Origin: Actinomycetospora endophytica
GTDB taxonomy: Bacteria; Actinomycetota; Actinomycetes; Mycobacteriales; Pseudonocardiaceae
Length of the DNA: 64,000 bases
Assembly: GCF_021026375.1 (NCBI RefSeq)
Contig: NZ_JAJNDB010000004.1
Span: 496,001-560,000 of the forward strand
Direction of reading: 5' to 3'
The stretch's first letter is position 1, and each line of letters opens with the position of its first letter. Of this stretch, positions 17,780 to 26,982 are shown one piece after another. Both the position numbers and the translations under genes were made by a program. The notes under the pieces are model-generated. The model was not told the DNA's origin and ran no database searches. It saw nothing but the letters and a program-made list of their open reading frames with translations.

Positions 17780-20406
17780 GGACCGCAGCCCCGACTCGGC
17801 CCGCCCCGGCGTTCGTGACGGGGCTGCGCCGGCACGGCGCCCGGACCGCGCTCATCGGCGACGGCGAGCGCCTGACCTACGCCGAGCTGGCCGACCGCGT
17901 CGACGACGCCGCGGCGGCGCTGGCCGGTCCCCGCCGGGTGGTCCTGCTCGCCGCGTCGTCGACGGTGTCGTCGCTCGTCGCCTACCTGGCGGCGCTGCGC
18001 GGTGGGCACGTCGTCCTGCTCGCCCCCGCCGGCGACCCGGGCACCCTCGAGGCGCTGCGGGACGCCTGGCGTCCCGACCTCGTCGTCGGACCCGACGGCA
18101 ACGTGACCCGGAACCCCTCCGGCGCCCACCACGAGCTGCACGACGACCTGGCGCTGCTGATGGCGACCTCGGGCTCGACCGGCTCACCGCGACTGGTGCG
18201 GCTGGCGCGGGCCTCACTCGAGGCGAACGCGGCGGCGATCGCCGACTACCTCGACATCCGCCCCACCGACCGCGCCGTCACCACGCTGCCGCTGCACTAC
18301 TGCTACGGCCTGTCGGTGGTGCACGCGAACCTGCTCACCGGTGCGGCGCTGGTGCTCACCGACGCCTCGGTGACCGAGCCCGGCTTCTGGGAGCAGGTCC
18401 GCGAGCACGGCGTGACCAGCCTGCACGGGGTCCCGCACAGCTTCGCGCTGCTCGAGCGGGCCGGGTTCGCCGCGATGGACCTGCCCCACCTGCGCTACGT
18501 CACCCAGGCCGGCGGACGTCTCACCCCCGACCAGGTCCGGTTCTGGGCCGCGACCGGCGAGCGCCGCGGCTGGCGGTTCGTCGTCATGTACGGCCAGACC
18601 GAGGCGACCGCGCGGATGGCCTACCTGCCGCCCGGGCTGGCGGCGTCCGCGCCCGAGGCCATCGGGCGGGCCATCCCCGGCGGGGAGCTGCGCATCGACG
18701 CCCCGGACGTCGACGGGGTCGGTGAGATCGTCTACCGCGGGCCGAACGTGATGCTCGGGTACGCGCACACCCCGGCCGACCTCGCGCTCGGGCGCGCCGT
18801 CACCGAGCTGCGCACCGGCGACCTCGGCCGGCGCCGCCCGGACGGGCTGTTCGAGGTGACCGGGCGCCGGTCGCGGTTCGTCAAGCCGTTCGGCGTGCGG
18901 GTCGACCTCGACGCGGTGGAGACCCTGCTCGGCGCGCAGGGGCTCACCGCGGCGGTGACCGGGGACGACACCGGGCTCGTCGTCGCCGTCGAGCACCACG
19001 ACGCCGCAGCCGGCTCGCTGGCGGAGGCGACCACGGAGCACGACCTCGCCGCGCGGGCCCGCGAGCTCCTCACGGCCCGGCTGCACCTGCCCGGCTCCGC
19101 GGTCGCCGTGGTCGTCGTGGCGGAGCTGCCCCGGCGGGCGAACGGCAAGCTCGACCACCCGGCCGTCGCGACGCTGGCCCCGGTCGACGTCCCCCGGCGG
19201 CGAGGCACGGTCGCCCGGCTGTGCGAGAGGGTCGCGTCCGGCAAGCTCCCCGCAACGGTCCACGAGATCTTCGCGCGGACGTTCCCGGGACAGGAGCTCG
19301 ACGACGCCGCGTCGTTCGTCGACCTCGGCGGGGACTCGCTGACCTACGTCGCCGTCTCGGCCGACCTCGAGCGGGCCCTCGGCGAGCTGCCCCGCGACTG
19401 GGACACCGTCCCGCTCGGCGAGCTCGCCGCTCGTGCAGCCCCCACCACACGGCCCTCGCGCTGGGCCCGGCTCGAGTCGGTGGTCGTGCTCCGCGCGCTG
19501 GCGATCGTGCTCGTCGTCGGCGAGCACGACCACCTCTGGACCTGGCTCGGCGGCGCCCACCTGCTGCTCGCCATCGCCGGGTGGACCTTCTCCCGCTTCC
19601 TGCTCACCCGCGCCGACGACGGGGACCCCGCGCTCGGGGTCTCGGCCCGGCTGCCGCAGCGCATCCTGCGCTCCGCGGCCCTGATCGCGGTGCCCAGCTC
19701 CCTGTGGATCCTGCTGCGGTCGACCATGACCGGCTCGGTGCAGCACCAGGACGCGCTGCTGCTCGGGTCGGTGTTCCACCCGCTGGTGCAGGGCTACTGG
19801 TTCGTCGACTCCCTGGTCCAGATCCTCGTGATGATGGCCCTGCTGTTCTCGGTGCCCGCGGTACGGCGGTTCGAGCGGCGGCACCGCTTCGGGCTGCCGG
19901 CGACGGTGCTCGCCGCCTCGCTGACGCTGTGGTGGGTGCCCAGCTACGACCGGACGGTGGTCTCCGATCTCTACAGCACCCACCTCGTGCTCTGGCTGTT
20001 CGTGCTCGGCTGGATGCTCCACCGGGCGACGACGCCGGCGCAGCGGGCGGTCACCGTGGCCGCGGCGCTGGTCCTGGTGCCCGCGTTCTTCGGGAGCGAG
20101 CTCGAGCGCGCGGCGATCGTGCTGGTCGGGCTCGGGGTGCTGCTGTTCGCGGCGCGCATCCGCGTCCCGCGGGTGCTCGCCGCCCCGCTCACGGCGATCG
20201 CGAGCGCCTCGCTGGGCATCTATCTGACCCACTTCGCGCTGCTGCCGCTGGCCGACGTCGGTGTCCCGCCGGTCGCGCTCGTCGCGCTCGGCCTCGTCGT
20301 CGGGATCGCGGCCTGGCGCCTCGGGAACGCCGCGGTGCACCGCGCGGTGCTGCTCCGGGCGCCGCGGCGCCCGCGGGTGCCGGCGGCGGCGCCCGCCACG
20401 CGGTGA
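17776..20406 (+). CDS. Adenylation - carrier protein - membrane acyltransferase fusion
   Basis: One 876-residue polypeptide with three parts. Residues 1-490: AMP-forming adenylation domain, with A3 loop TSGSTGSP (from T131), A5 YGQTEAT and catalytic Lys in NGKLDH (about K458). Residues 495-560: acyl-carrier domain with phosphopantetheine serine in DLGGDSLTY (S521). Residues 570-860: nine or ten membrane segments of Acyl_transf_3 type. The A4 region reads PLHYCYGLSV and lacks the FDxS aspartate of alpha-amino-acid domains, so a simple carboxylic acid is the likelier substrate. The protein could activate, hold and transfer an acyl group to an extracytoplasmic acceptor. Coupled by ATGA upstream and GTGA downstream. 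Confidence 0.8.
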   Translation: MRTAAPTRPAPAFVTGLRRHGARTALIGDGERLTYAELADRVDDAAAALAGPRRVVLLAASSTVSSLVAYLAALRGGHVVLLAPAGDPGTLEALRDAWRPDLVVGPDGNVTRNPSGAHHELHDDLALLMATSGSTGSPRLVRLARASLEANAAAIADYLDIRPTDRAVTTLPLHYCYGLSVVHANLLTGAALVLTDASVTEPGFWEQVREHGVTSLHGVPHSFALLERAGFAAMDLPHLRYVTQAGGRLTPDQVRFWAATGERRGWRFVVMYGQTEATARMAYLPPGLAASAPEAIGRAIPGGELRIDAPDVDGVGEIVYRGPNVMLGYAHTPADLALGRAVTELRTGDLGRRRPDGLFEVTGRRSRFVKPFGVRVDLDAVETLLGAQGLTAAVTGDDTGLVVAVEHHDAAAGSLAEATTEHDLAARARELLTARLHLPGSAVAVVVVAELPRRANGKLDHPAVATLAPVDVPRRRGTVARLCERVASGKLPATVHEIFARTFPGQELDDAASFVDLGGDSLTYVAVSADLERALGELPRDWDTVPLGELAARAAPTTRPSRWARLESVVVLRALAIVLVVGEHDHLWTWLGGAHLLLAIAGWTFSRFLLTRADDGDPALGVSARLPQRILRSAALIAVPSSLWILLRSTMTGSVQHQDALLLGSVFHPLVQGYWFVDSLVQILVMMALLFSVPAVRRFERRHRFGLPATVLAASLTLWWVPSYDRTVVSDLYSTHLVLWLFVLGWMLHRATTPAQRAVTVAAALVLVPAFFGSELERAAIVLVGLGVLLFAARIRVPRVLAAPLTAIASASLGIYLTHFALLPLADVGVPPVALVALGLVVGIAAWRLGNAAVHRAVLLRAPRRPRVPAAAPATR

Positions 20407-21689
20407 CCGAGGTGAGCGCGCGTCGGGTCCGGTCGCCCGGGGACGCGGTCGGCGACGGCCTCGCGCTGGTGGTCCTGACCGGGGTGGCCGCGGTCGTGCT
20501 GGTCGTGGCCGACGACGTCTGGCGGCCCGGGCGGACCCTCACCGGGTTCCTCGCGCCGATGCCACTGCTCGTGCCGGTGTACGGCCCGGTGATCAGCGTC
20601 GTCGCGGCGGTCGCCCTGGTGCTCGCCGGGTGCGTCTGGTTCCGGGCGCGCCGCGCGGGCCCGGCCTGGTCGCTCGCGGCGGCCGCGGTGGCAGTGCTCG
20701 ACGCCGCGGCGCTGGTCGCGATCACGCTCCCGGTCGCCGACGTGGTCACCACGACCGTGCGCGCCGGCGGCTCGATCGACCCGCTCAGCGCGGTCGCGCT
20801 GCCCCAGCGCACGGTCCGGGCACCCGACCTGCGCACGGTGTTCACGACGACCGCCGAGGGGACGCCGCTGCACCTCTCGGTCTGGCGGCCCACGACCGGC
20901 ACCGCGTCCCCGGGCGACCCCGACCCGGCGGCGATCGCCGATCCGGCCGCGGCGCCGGTCATCGTGTGGGTCCACGGCGGGGGCTGGGTGGGCGGGACCG
21001 ATCTCGGCCAGGCCGCGGCGCTGACCCGCTGGGCGGACCGCGGCTGGCTGGTCGTCAGCGTGGAGTACGGCCTCGATGCCCCGGGGCACCCGACCTGGGA
21101 CACCGCCGGGCCCCAGGTGGCCTGTGCGCTCGGCCGGGTCGCGTCCGACGCGGCCGCGCTCGGGGGCGACCCGGGCCGGATCGTGCTCGGCGGCGACTCC
21201 GCCGGCGGCCAGCTCGCGGTGTCGGTGGCCTACCACGCCGCCTCGCACACGCAGCCCTCGTCGTGCGGCGCTCCGGTCCCGGTGCCGCGGGCGGTGGCCG
21301 TGGAGTACCCGGCCGTCGACCTGGTCGACGGCTACGAGCACGGCGCCCGCTCCCCGGTGCCGCAGTTCGACGCCCGGTGGCTCGCCGCGACCTACACCGG
21401 CGGCAGCCCGGCGCAGGTCCCCGAGCGCTACCGGGCGATCTCGGGAACCGCCGCGCTGACCCCGCAGGCTCCGCCGACGCTCGTCGTCGGCGCGGGCCGC
21501 GACAGCCTGGTCCCGTTGCCGGGCCTGCAACGGTTCGTCGCCGCGGCCCGCGCGGGCGGGGTCGACGCCACGCTGGTCACCGTCCCCTTCGCCGACCACG
21601 CCTTCGACGTCGTCGACGGCTCGCTGGGCGCCCAGGCCGCCTCGTCGGTCCTGCGGGCCTGGGCCGCGGGCAGGGTCGGGGCCCCGTGA
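20403..21689 (+). CDS. Membrane-anchored alpha/beta-hydrolase (esterase/lipase family)
   Basis: A 428-residue protein. Three hydrophobic helices occupy about residues 15-125, and the catalytic domain begins after them. It shows the oxyanion motif VHGGGW (H191), the nucleophile elbow GGDSAGGQ (S266) and the C-terminal His in FADHAFD, with an acidic partner near GAGRDSL. This is the hormone-sensitive-lipase-like esterase group. Overlaps with both neighbours place it in one operon with two membrane acyltransferases. It may move or remove acyl groups outside the membrane, much as DltD assists D-alanylation; that parallel is inference. Confidence 0.8.
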   Translation: MTEVSARRVRSPGDAVGDGLALVVLTGVAAVVLVVADDVWRPGRTLTGFLAPMPLLVPVYGPVISVVAAVALVLAGCVWFRARRAGPAWSLAAAAVAVLDAAALVAITLPVADVVTTTVRAGGSIDPLSAVALPQRTVRAPDLRTVFTTTAEGTPLHLSVWRPTTGTASPGDPDPAAIADPAAAPVIVWVHGGGWVGGTDLGQAAALTRWADRGWLVVSVEYGLDAPGHPTWDTAGPQVACALGRVASDAAALGGDPGRIVLGGDSAGGQLAVSVAYHAASHTQPSSCGAPVPVPRAVAVEYPAVDLVDGYEHGARSPVPQFDARWLAATYTGGSPAQVPERYRAISGTAALTPQAPPTLVVGAGRDSLVPLPGLQRFVAAARAGGVDATLVTVPFADHAFDVVDGSLGAQAASSVLRAWAAGRVGAP

Positions 21690-23098
21690 GGACGGCGCGC
21701 GACCCGTGGACCGACCTGCTGCGGATCGCCGCGCTGGGGATGGTGATCCTCTATCACAGCACCTTCATCGGGCCCCAGGTCTATCCGCAGTTCCTCGCCC
21801 GGCACCTGGTCTTCGCCCACCAGATCGGGGCGAGCGTGCTGCTCGTGATCTCCGCGCACCTGGCGGCGGGCTCGCTGGCCGACCCCGCCCACGCGACCCT
21901 CCGCTGGTGGTTCTCCCGCCTGGCCCGGCTGCTGCCCGGCTTCGTCGTCGGCACCCTCGCCGCGACCCTGGCGTTCGACTGGCTCGCACCCGCGGGGATG
22001 TACCGCGCGAGCGTCGGGGACCTGCTCGCCAATCTCGCGATGCTGTGGAACTGGAACGGCTACCACCACTGGGACTACGTCGACGGCTCCTACTGGACCC
22101 TGCCGCTGCAGCTCGCGGCGTTCTCGCTGGCGCCCTGGTTGCGCCGCTCACGTCTCGGCGGTGGGCGCGGGCTGCGGGTGCTGCTCTGGGCCGCGGTGCT
22201 GGTCCCGCTGGCGCAGTGGCCGCTGGCCCAGGGCGCGGGCGGGATCTACGACTCGGTGGTCGACGGGCTCGGGCTCTACCGCTGGCACCTGCTCGTCGCC
22301 GGCGTCGCCACCTGGATGCTCGGCAACGGACGTCTGCGCCCCGCCCAGGGCGCCGGGCTGCTGGCCGTCTGCGTCGCCGCGCACGCCGTCCAGAACGGCT
22401 GGTGGTCACCCACCGCGGGCCTGGTCACCGACGGCTGGTCGGTGCTCGGGGTCGGCCTCGGCATCGTGGCGCTGCTGCTCGCCCCGCGGGCCCGCGGGAT
22501 CGCGCCGCCGCGTCCGGTGGCCGGCCTGTCCGCGCGGTTCGCGGGGATCTCCTACGGCGTCTACCTCGTCCACCAGACGCTGGGCTACGTGCTCATGCTG
22601 CGCCTGCAGGAGTGGTTCGGTGCCGGACCGACCGTCCAGACACTGGCCATGGTCGCCCAGGCGGTGCTGCTCGGCGCGGCCATGACCCGGTACGTGGAGC
22701 GCCCCGCCCACCGGGTCCTGCTGCGCTGGTTCGACGGGGTGGAGCGGGCCTCGGAGGGAGAAGGTCCGCCCCACCGCACATCAGACGATCAGCCCTGGCC
22801 GGGGGCGTCCGGCGTGTCGCCGGGCTCCGGGGTGTCCGGTCCCGGCTGGTCCGGGGTGTCGCCCGGCTCCGGGGTGTCGGCCGTGGCCGTCGACGCCGGC
22901 ACGGCCGCCGGGACCGCGGCGGGGGCGGTGGTGCTCGCCAGGGCGAGCCCCGTGCTGCCCGCCGCCAGCAGCACGGCGGCGGCGCCGGCGACCACGAGGT
23001 ACTTGGTCCGCATGGGTGGTGTCTCCTCTCGGTGGTCCGAAGGTCGGACCCACCGAGCGTCGCGGGTGGGCGATGAGACACGAATGTGCCGTTCCTGA
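21686..23098 (+). CDS. Acyltransferase-3 family membrane protein
   Basis: A 470-residue reading frame whose first 350 residues form an Acyl_transf_3 (OafA-like) O-acyltransferase: DPWTDLLRIAALGMVILYHS at the N-terminus with the family His, then about ten membrane segments, then SYGVYLVHQTLGYVLM. The remaining 115 residues (from about 22745) are Gly/Ser/Pro-rich and lie antisense to the complete small secreted-peptide gene at 22789-23013. The GTG at 21686 overlaps the esterase stop. The membrane domain is secure. The tail may be translated or may merely reflect absence of a stop codon in antisense repeat DNA. Confidence 0.8.
   Translation: MRTARDPWTDLLRIAALGMVILYHSTFIGPQVYPQFLARHLVFAHQIGASVLLVISAHLAAGSLADPAHATLRWWFSRLARLLPGFVVGTLAATLAFDWLAPAGMYRASVGDLLANLAMLWNWNGYHHWDYVDGSYWTLPLQLAAFSLAPWLRRSRLGGGRGLRVLLWAAVLVPLAQWPLAQGAGGIYDSVVDGLGLYRWHLLVAGVATWMLGNGRLRPAQGAGLLAVCVAAHAVQNGWWSPTAGLVTDGWSVLGVGLGIVALLLAPRARGIAPPRPVAGLSARFAGISYGVYLVHQTLGYVLMLRLQEWFGAGPTVQTLAMVAQAVLLGAAMTRYVERPAHRVLLRWFDGVERASEGEGPPHRTSDDQPWPGASGVSPGSGVSGPGWSGVSPGSGVSAVAVDAGTAAGTAAGAVVLARASPVLPAASSTAAAPATTRYLVRMGGVSSRWSEGRTHRASRVGDETRMCRS
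22789..23013 (-). CDS. Small secreted peptide with Pro/Asp tandem repeats
   Basis: A 74-residue protein. An N-terminal signal peptide (MRTKYLVVAGAAAVLLAAG, then LALAS) is followed by an Ala/Thr/Pro linker and repeats TPEPGDTPDQPGPD / TPEPGDTPDAPG. A clear AGGAGA site lies upstream of the ATG. It follows the histidine kinase gene by about 100 bp on the same strand and is probably co-regulated with the two-component pair. It lies wholly antisense to the 3' tail of the acyltransferase frame. Its function is unknown; an acidic exported peptide could be a kinase ligand or wall-associated. Confidence 0.65.
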   Translation of the reverse strand: MRTKYLVVAGAAAVLLAAGSTGLALASTTAPAAVPAAVPASTATADTPEPGDTPDQPGPDTPEPGDTPDAPGQG

Positions 23099-23111
23099 AC
23101 TTCGGTGAGCA

Positions 23112-24548
23112 CTAGGACGGCACGGCCGCCGTGCGGTCCCCGTCCGGCACGGACCCGCCGTCGCCGGCGGAGCGGGGCAGGTCGATCTCCACCAGCGCCC
23201 CGCCCTCGGCGCGGTTGGCGGCCCGGACCCGCCCGTGGTGGGCGTGGGTGATGGTCTCCACGATCGCCAGGCCCAGTCCGCTGCCGCCGTCGCTGCGGGC
23301 GCGGGCGGTGTCGGCGCGGCGGAACCGCTCGAAGGCGTGGGGGAGGAAGTCGGCGGGGAAGCCGGGGCCGTCGTCGGCGACGGCGAACACCGCGCGGTCG
23401 TCCTCGCCGGTCAGGGTGAGCGTGACGACCGCGTGCTCCGGGCTGTGGCGGATCGCGTTCGCGAGGACGTTGTCCAGCGCCTGGCGCAGCCGGTCGGGGT
23501 CCACGTCGGCCTCGAGATGGGGTGGGGAGTCGACGACGACGTCCACGTCGCGCCGGTCGCCGACGGCGGAGGCGGCGCGGGCGGCCGACGCGGTCACCTC
23601 GGCGAGGTCCACCGTCCGGGCCCGGAGGAAGCCGCCGGACCCGTCGGCGCGGGCGAGGGTGAGCAGGTCCTCGGCGAGGCGGATGAGCCGGTCGGTCTCG
23701 CCCGCCGCCGAGGTGATGGCCTCGACGAGCTCGTCGCGGTCCCGCCCGGGACGGCCGGCGAGCTCGAGCTCGGCACGCAGGGTGGCCAGCGGGGTCCGCA
23801 GCTCGTGGCCCGCGTCGGCGACGAAGCCGCGTTCGCGCTCCAGCGCCTGGCGTTCCTGGGTGAGGGCCTGGCGCTGGCGGTCGAGCAGTTCGTTGAGCGT
23901 GGCCGCGAGCGAGGCGATCTCGTCGCGGGTGCCGGGCACGGCGAGGTGGGTGCCGTCGTCGTGCCGGGCCAGCCCGGCGCTCTGGCGGCGCATCCGTTCC
24001 ACCGGGCGCAGCGCGGCGCCGGAGAGCCACCACGCGCCGAGCCCGGCCGCGATCACCGCGATCGGCCCGAGGATCAGCAGCCCGGTGTCGACGTGCTCGT
24101 CGGCGGCGTCGGCGATGTCGGTCCCGGTGCCCACGACCAGGACCAGCCCGTCGCGGTCGGAGAGGACGGTGGCCAGGAAGCGGGTGCGTTCGTGCTCGTC
24201 GCCGGTGGTGAACCCGAGCGGGCCCGCGCCGTCGACCCGGCGCGCGAGGACGGCCGCGAGCGCGCGCTGGTCGAGCACCGGCCCGCCCGTGAGGTCGGTG
24301 GAGCTCACGACGACCCGGCCGTCGGCCGACACCACCTGGACCGGCTCCTCGTCGCGGGTGGTGCGCAGCGCCGGGAGTCCGCCGGAGGTGTACTGCTCGG
24401 TCAGGGTCGCGGCGCGGCTGGCCAGCCCGACGTCGAGGGTGGCGTAGAGGCTGGTGCGCAGCTGCAGCACGAACCCGAGCCCGACGACGCCGATGAGCAG
24501 CGCCGTGCCCAGCGCGAACCCGAGCGCCAGGCGCACGCGCAACGGCAC
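23112..24548 (-). CDS. Two-component sensor histidine kinase
   Basis: A 478-residue kinase with TM1 at about 8-28 (ALGFALGTALLIGVVGLGF), a sensor region of about 125 residues containing QVVSADGRVVVSSTD, TM2 at about 155-175 (LLILGPIAVIAAGLGAWWL), HAMP, an H-box in VADAGHELRTPLATL and an ATPase domain with ANAIRHS, DGPGFP and [10 protein letters not shown]. Its start lies about 20 bp after the response-regulator stop. The sensor layout resembles CutS-like or MtrB-like kinases; the signal is not known. Confidence 0.9.
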   Translation of the reverse strand: MPLRVRLALGFALGTALLIGVVGLGFVLQLRTSLYATLDVGLASRAATLTEQYTSGGLPALRTTRDEEPVQVVSADGRVVVSSTDLTGGPVLDQRALAAVLARRVDGAGPLGFTTGDEHERTRFLATVLSDRDGLVLVVGTGTDIADAADEHVDTGLLILGPIAVIAAGLGAWWLSGAALRPVERMRRQSAGLARHDDGTHLAVPGTRDEIASLAATLNELLDRQRQALTQERQALERERGFVADAGHELRTPLATLRAELELAGRPGRDRDELVEAITSAAGETDRLIRLAEDLLTLARADGSGGFLRARTVDLAEVTASAARAASAVGDRRDVDVVVDSPPHLEADVDPDRLRQALDNVLANAIRHSPEHAVVTLTLTGEDDRAVFAVADDGPGFPADFLPHAFERFRRADTARARSDGGSGLGLAIVETITHAHHGRVRAANRAEGGALVEIDLPRSAGDGGSVPDGDRTAAVPS

Positions 24549-24569
24549 GGGGATCGACCCCCTTCCTGC

Positions 24570-25274
24570 TCAGCGCCCCGGGGTGGGTGCGGGCCGCTCC
24601 GGATCCGGGGCCCGGAGTCGGTAGCCCGCGCCGCGGACCGTCTCCAGCAGCTCGCTGCCGTAGGGCTTGTCGATCTTGCGGCGCAGGTAGGACACGTACT
24701 GGTCGATGATGTTCGAGACGCCGTCGTAGGCGAAGTCCCACACGTGCTCGAGGATCGTGGTGCGCGAGAGCACCTGGTCAGGATGCCGCAGGAACAGCTC
24801 GAGGAGCGCGAACTCCTTCGTCGACAGCGCCAGCTCGTCGTCCCCGCGCCAGGCCCGCCGGCTGGCCGGGTCGAGCACGAGATCCCCGACGCGCAGCACC
24901 GTCGGGCGGTCTACCCCGCCGCGCCGGATCAGGGCCCGGACCCGGGCCGCGAGCTCGCCGAAGCTGAACGGCTTGGTGAGGTAGTCGTCCGCCCCGACGT
25001 CGAGGCCCCGGATCCGGTCGTCGACGCCGTCGCGGGCGGTCAGCATCAGGATCGGCGACCAGCGACCGGACTCGCGCAGCTGGCGGCACACCTCGAACCC
25101 GTCGGCGCCGGGCAGCATCACGTCGAGCACGATCGCGTCGTAGCCGAACTCGCCGGCCTGCCAGAGGCCGTCCGGCCCCGTCGTCGCGATGTCGACGGCG
25201 TAGCCGTCCTCCTCGAGGCCACGACGGATCAGCGCGGCCATGCGCACCTCGTCCTCGACCACCAGCACCCGCAT
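24570..25274 (-). CDS. OmpR-family response regulator
   Basis: A 234-residue regulator: acidic pocket VVEDEVRM, phospho-acceptor at about D51 (IVLDVMLPG), LTARDG, LTKPFSF, then a winged helix with LFLRHPDQVLSRTTILEHVWD and QYVSYLRRKI, ending TVRGAGYRL. The ATG at 25274 is the only start fitting the receiver fold. It heads an operon with the kinase and, probably, the secreted repeat peptide. Confidence 0.92.
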   Translation of the reverse strand: MRVLVVEDEVRMAALIRRGLEEDGYAVDIATTGPDGLWQAGEFGYDAIVLDVMLPGADGFEVCRQLRESGRWSPILMLTARDGVDDRIRGLDVGADDYLTKPFSFGELAARVRALIRRGGVDRPTVLRVGDLVLDPASRRAWRGDDELALSTKEFALLELFLRHPDQVLSRTTILEHVWDFAYDGVSNIIDQYVSYLRRKIDKPYGSELLETVRGAGYRLRAPDPERPAPTPGR

Positions 25275-25285
25275 GGATCGTGACC

Positions 25286-26065
25286 CTAGGTCCGTTCCGT
25301 GTACTTCCGATGAGAGTCCGCCGGGGGCCGGACGACCCTGCCGCGGGCGACCAGTTCGAGGATCCCGGCGACGGCCACGGTCTCCGCGGCGAGCAGGCCG
25401 ATCAGCACCAGCACCTGCGCCGCGGCCGCCTGGACGGGGTTCCCGCTGCCGATGAGGACGCCGACGAACGCGCCGGGCAGCGTCACGAGCCCGACGGTGC
25501 GGGTCTGGTCCATCGGCGGTACCAGGGCCTGGGTCGCGGCGGGCCGGCAGACGAGCATGGCCGCGTCGCGGTGGCGGCCGCCCAGGGCGAGGGCGGCCTC
25601 GTACTCGTCGCGGCGCTGCTCCAGATCGTCGAGGGCGCGGCGTCCGCCGAGGGACGTGGCGGTCATGGCGCCGCCGATGACGATCCCCGCCACCGGTACG
25701 ACCGCGATGCCGGTGAGGGGGACCGCGCCGCTGAGCAGCGCGATCGCGAGCACCGGCAGGACGCCGGAGGTGATCGCGGCGGTCGCGAACAGCCCGCTGC
25801 GGTGCGGGGTCATCCGGCGCGCGGAGGTCCAGGAGGCGACGCCGAGCATGACCAGCACGAACGCGACCGTGAGCCACCAGGACCGCACCACCGCGACGAT
25901 GACCGTGGCGACCAGGGCGAGCTGGACCACGGCCCGCAGCGAGGCCACCGACAGCATCCGCGCGATCCCGAAGCGAGCCACCAGCGAGACCGCCACCGCC
26001 ACCGCGACGAGCACGAGCAGGGCGGCCGCCAGCCCCCAGCCGACGTTGACCGACGCACCGTTCAT
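25286..26065 (-). CDS. UPF0014 / FetB-like ABC permease
   Basis: A 259-residue membrane protein with about seven hydrophobic segments. Family features include ASLRAVVQLALVATVI, GIVIGGAMTATSL, the coupling-helix region RDEYEAALALGG and the motif VGLVTLPGAFVGVLIGSGNPVQAAAAQ. In E. coli FetB works with the FetA ATPase in iron export and oxidative-stress resistance. No FetA partner is adjacent, so the ATPase must be elsewhere or the protein differs. Start overlaps the DMT gene stop (ATGA), making it the last gene of a three-gene operon. Confidence 0.85.
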   Translation of the reverse strand: MNGASVNVGWGLAAALLVLVAVAVAVSLVARFGIARMLSVASLRAVVQLALVATVIVAVVRSWWLTVAFVLVMLGVASWTSARRMTPHRSGLFATAAITSGVLPVLAIALLSGAVPLTGIAVVPVAGIVIGGAMTATSLGGRRALDDLEQRRDEYEAALALGGRHRDAAMLVCRPAATQALVPPMDQTRTVGLVTLPGAFVGVLIGSGNPVQAAAAQVLVLIGLLAAETVAVAGILELVARGRVVRPPADSHRKYTERT

Positions 26066-26982
26066 GCCGAGGAGCGTGACCCGACGAGCGTGCGGTCGCC
26101 GACGGCGGTGGTCGCGGAGGGCGACGGTGACGGATCGGGGATCGGCGTGGGGGAGTGGGACGTGACGATCCCGACGACGACCGTGACGGCGGCCGCCATC
26201 GCCGTCACGACGGCGTCCGTGGACACCACGACGTGCTCGCCGAACCAGGCGACGCCCGCGGCCAGGCCCACCACGGGGTCGATCACCACGATCACCGACA
26301 CCGCGGCGGCCACCGCGCGGGCCCGCCGGAAGGCGTGCTGGCTGAGCAGCACCGACAACGGCCCGACGACCACCGCGATCCAGAGCGCCGGGTGCGTGAG
26401 CGGCGCCGCCCACCCGGAGGCGAGCTCGGCGCCGACGGTCTTGAGCGCGATCGCGGTGACGCCGTAGCCGAGGCCGGTTCCGACCGAGAGCGCGATCCCG
26501 GTCGTCCCGGGCCTCCGCGCCCGCCGGGCGGCGGCCGCGGAGAGCACCAGGGTCGTGCCGGCGAGCAGGAGCAGCGCCGTTCCGGACGGGAGCCGGGTCG
26601 CCGTCCCGGCGGTCGGGGAGAGCGCGAGCAACACGGTGATGAGACCCGTCGTCGTGAGGATCATCCCGGCCCAGCGGATCCCGCTCGGTGTCCGGCCCAG
26701 CAGGAACCACTCCGCGAGGGTCGTGGCGACGATGCCGCCGACGAGGACGGTCTGCACGACGATCAGCGAGCCGAGCGTCAGCGCCAGGAACTGCAGCGCC
26801 AGCCCGCCCACCGACGCCGCGGTGCCGACCCACCACCAGCTGCTGCGCACCAGGCCGGCGAGCAGGCCGCCCCGTACCCCGTCGTCGGTCGTGGCCATCC
26901 CGCGGCGCTGGGCCACGCTGGAGGTGCCCAGCAGCGCCGCGGCCGCTCCGGCGACGAGGGCCGCGTCGAGCGAGCCGCTCAT
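26062..26982 (-). CDS. DMT-superfamily transporter
   Basis: A 306-residue protein with nine or ten membrane helices in two EamA/NIPA-like halves. It begins ALVAGAAAALLGTSSVAQRRG and contains LVGGIVATTLAEWFLLGR and VIVVIDPVVGLAAGVAWFGE, the usual end-of-half motifs. The C-terminal 30 residues are Ser/Pro/Thr-rich. Both ends overlap neighbouring genes (ATGA), giving an operon of glycosyltransferase, DMT transporter and FetB-like permease. Substrate unknown; a metabolite or magnesium-like cation role is only suggested by family. Confidence 0.8.
   Translation of the reverse strand: MSGSLDAALVAGAAAALLGTSSVAQRRGMATTDDGVRGGLLAGLVRSSWWWVGTAASVGGLALQFLALTLGSLIVVQTVLVGGIVATTLAEWFLLGRTPSGIRWAGMILTTTGLITVLLALSPTAGTATRLPSGTALLLLAGTTLVLSAAAARRARRPGTTGIALSVGTGLGYGVTAIALKTVGAELASGWAAPLTHPALWIAVVVGPLSVLLSQHAFRRARAVAAAVSVIVVIDPVVGLAAGVAWFGEHVVVSTDAVVTAMAAAVTVVVGIVTSHSPTPIPDPSPSPSATTAVGDRTLVGSRSSA

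Noticed and set aside
18214..20340. 708-codon minus-strand open frame opposite the adenylation-acyltransferase fusion
   Set aside because: Composition is that of antisense GC-rich DNA and it has no recognisable domain, while the plus-strand gene has complete motifs.
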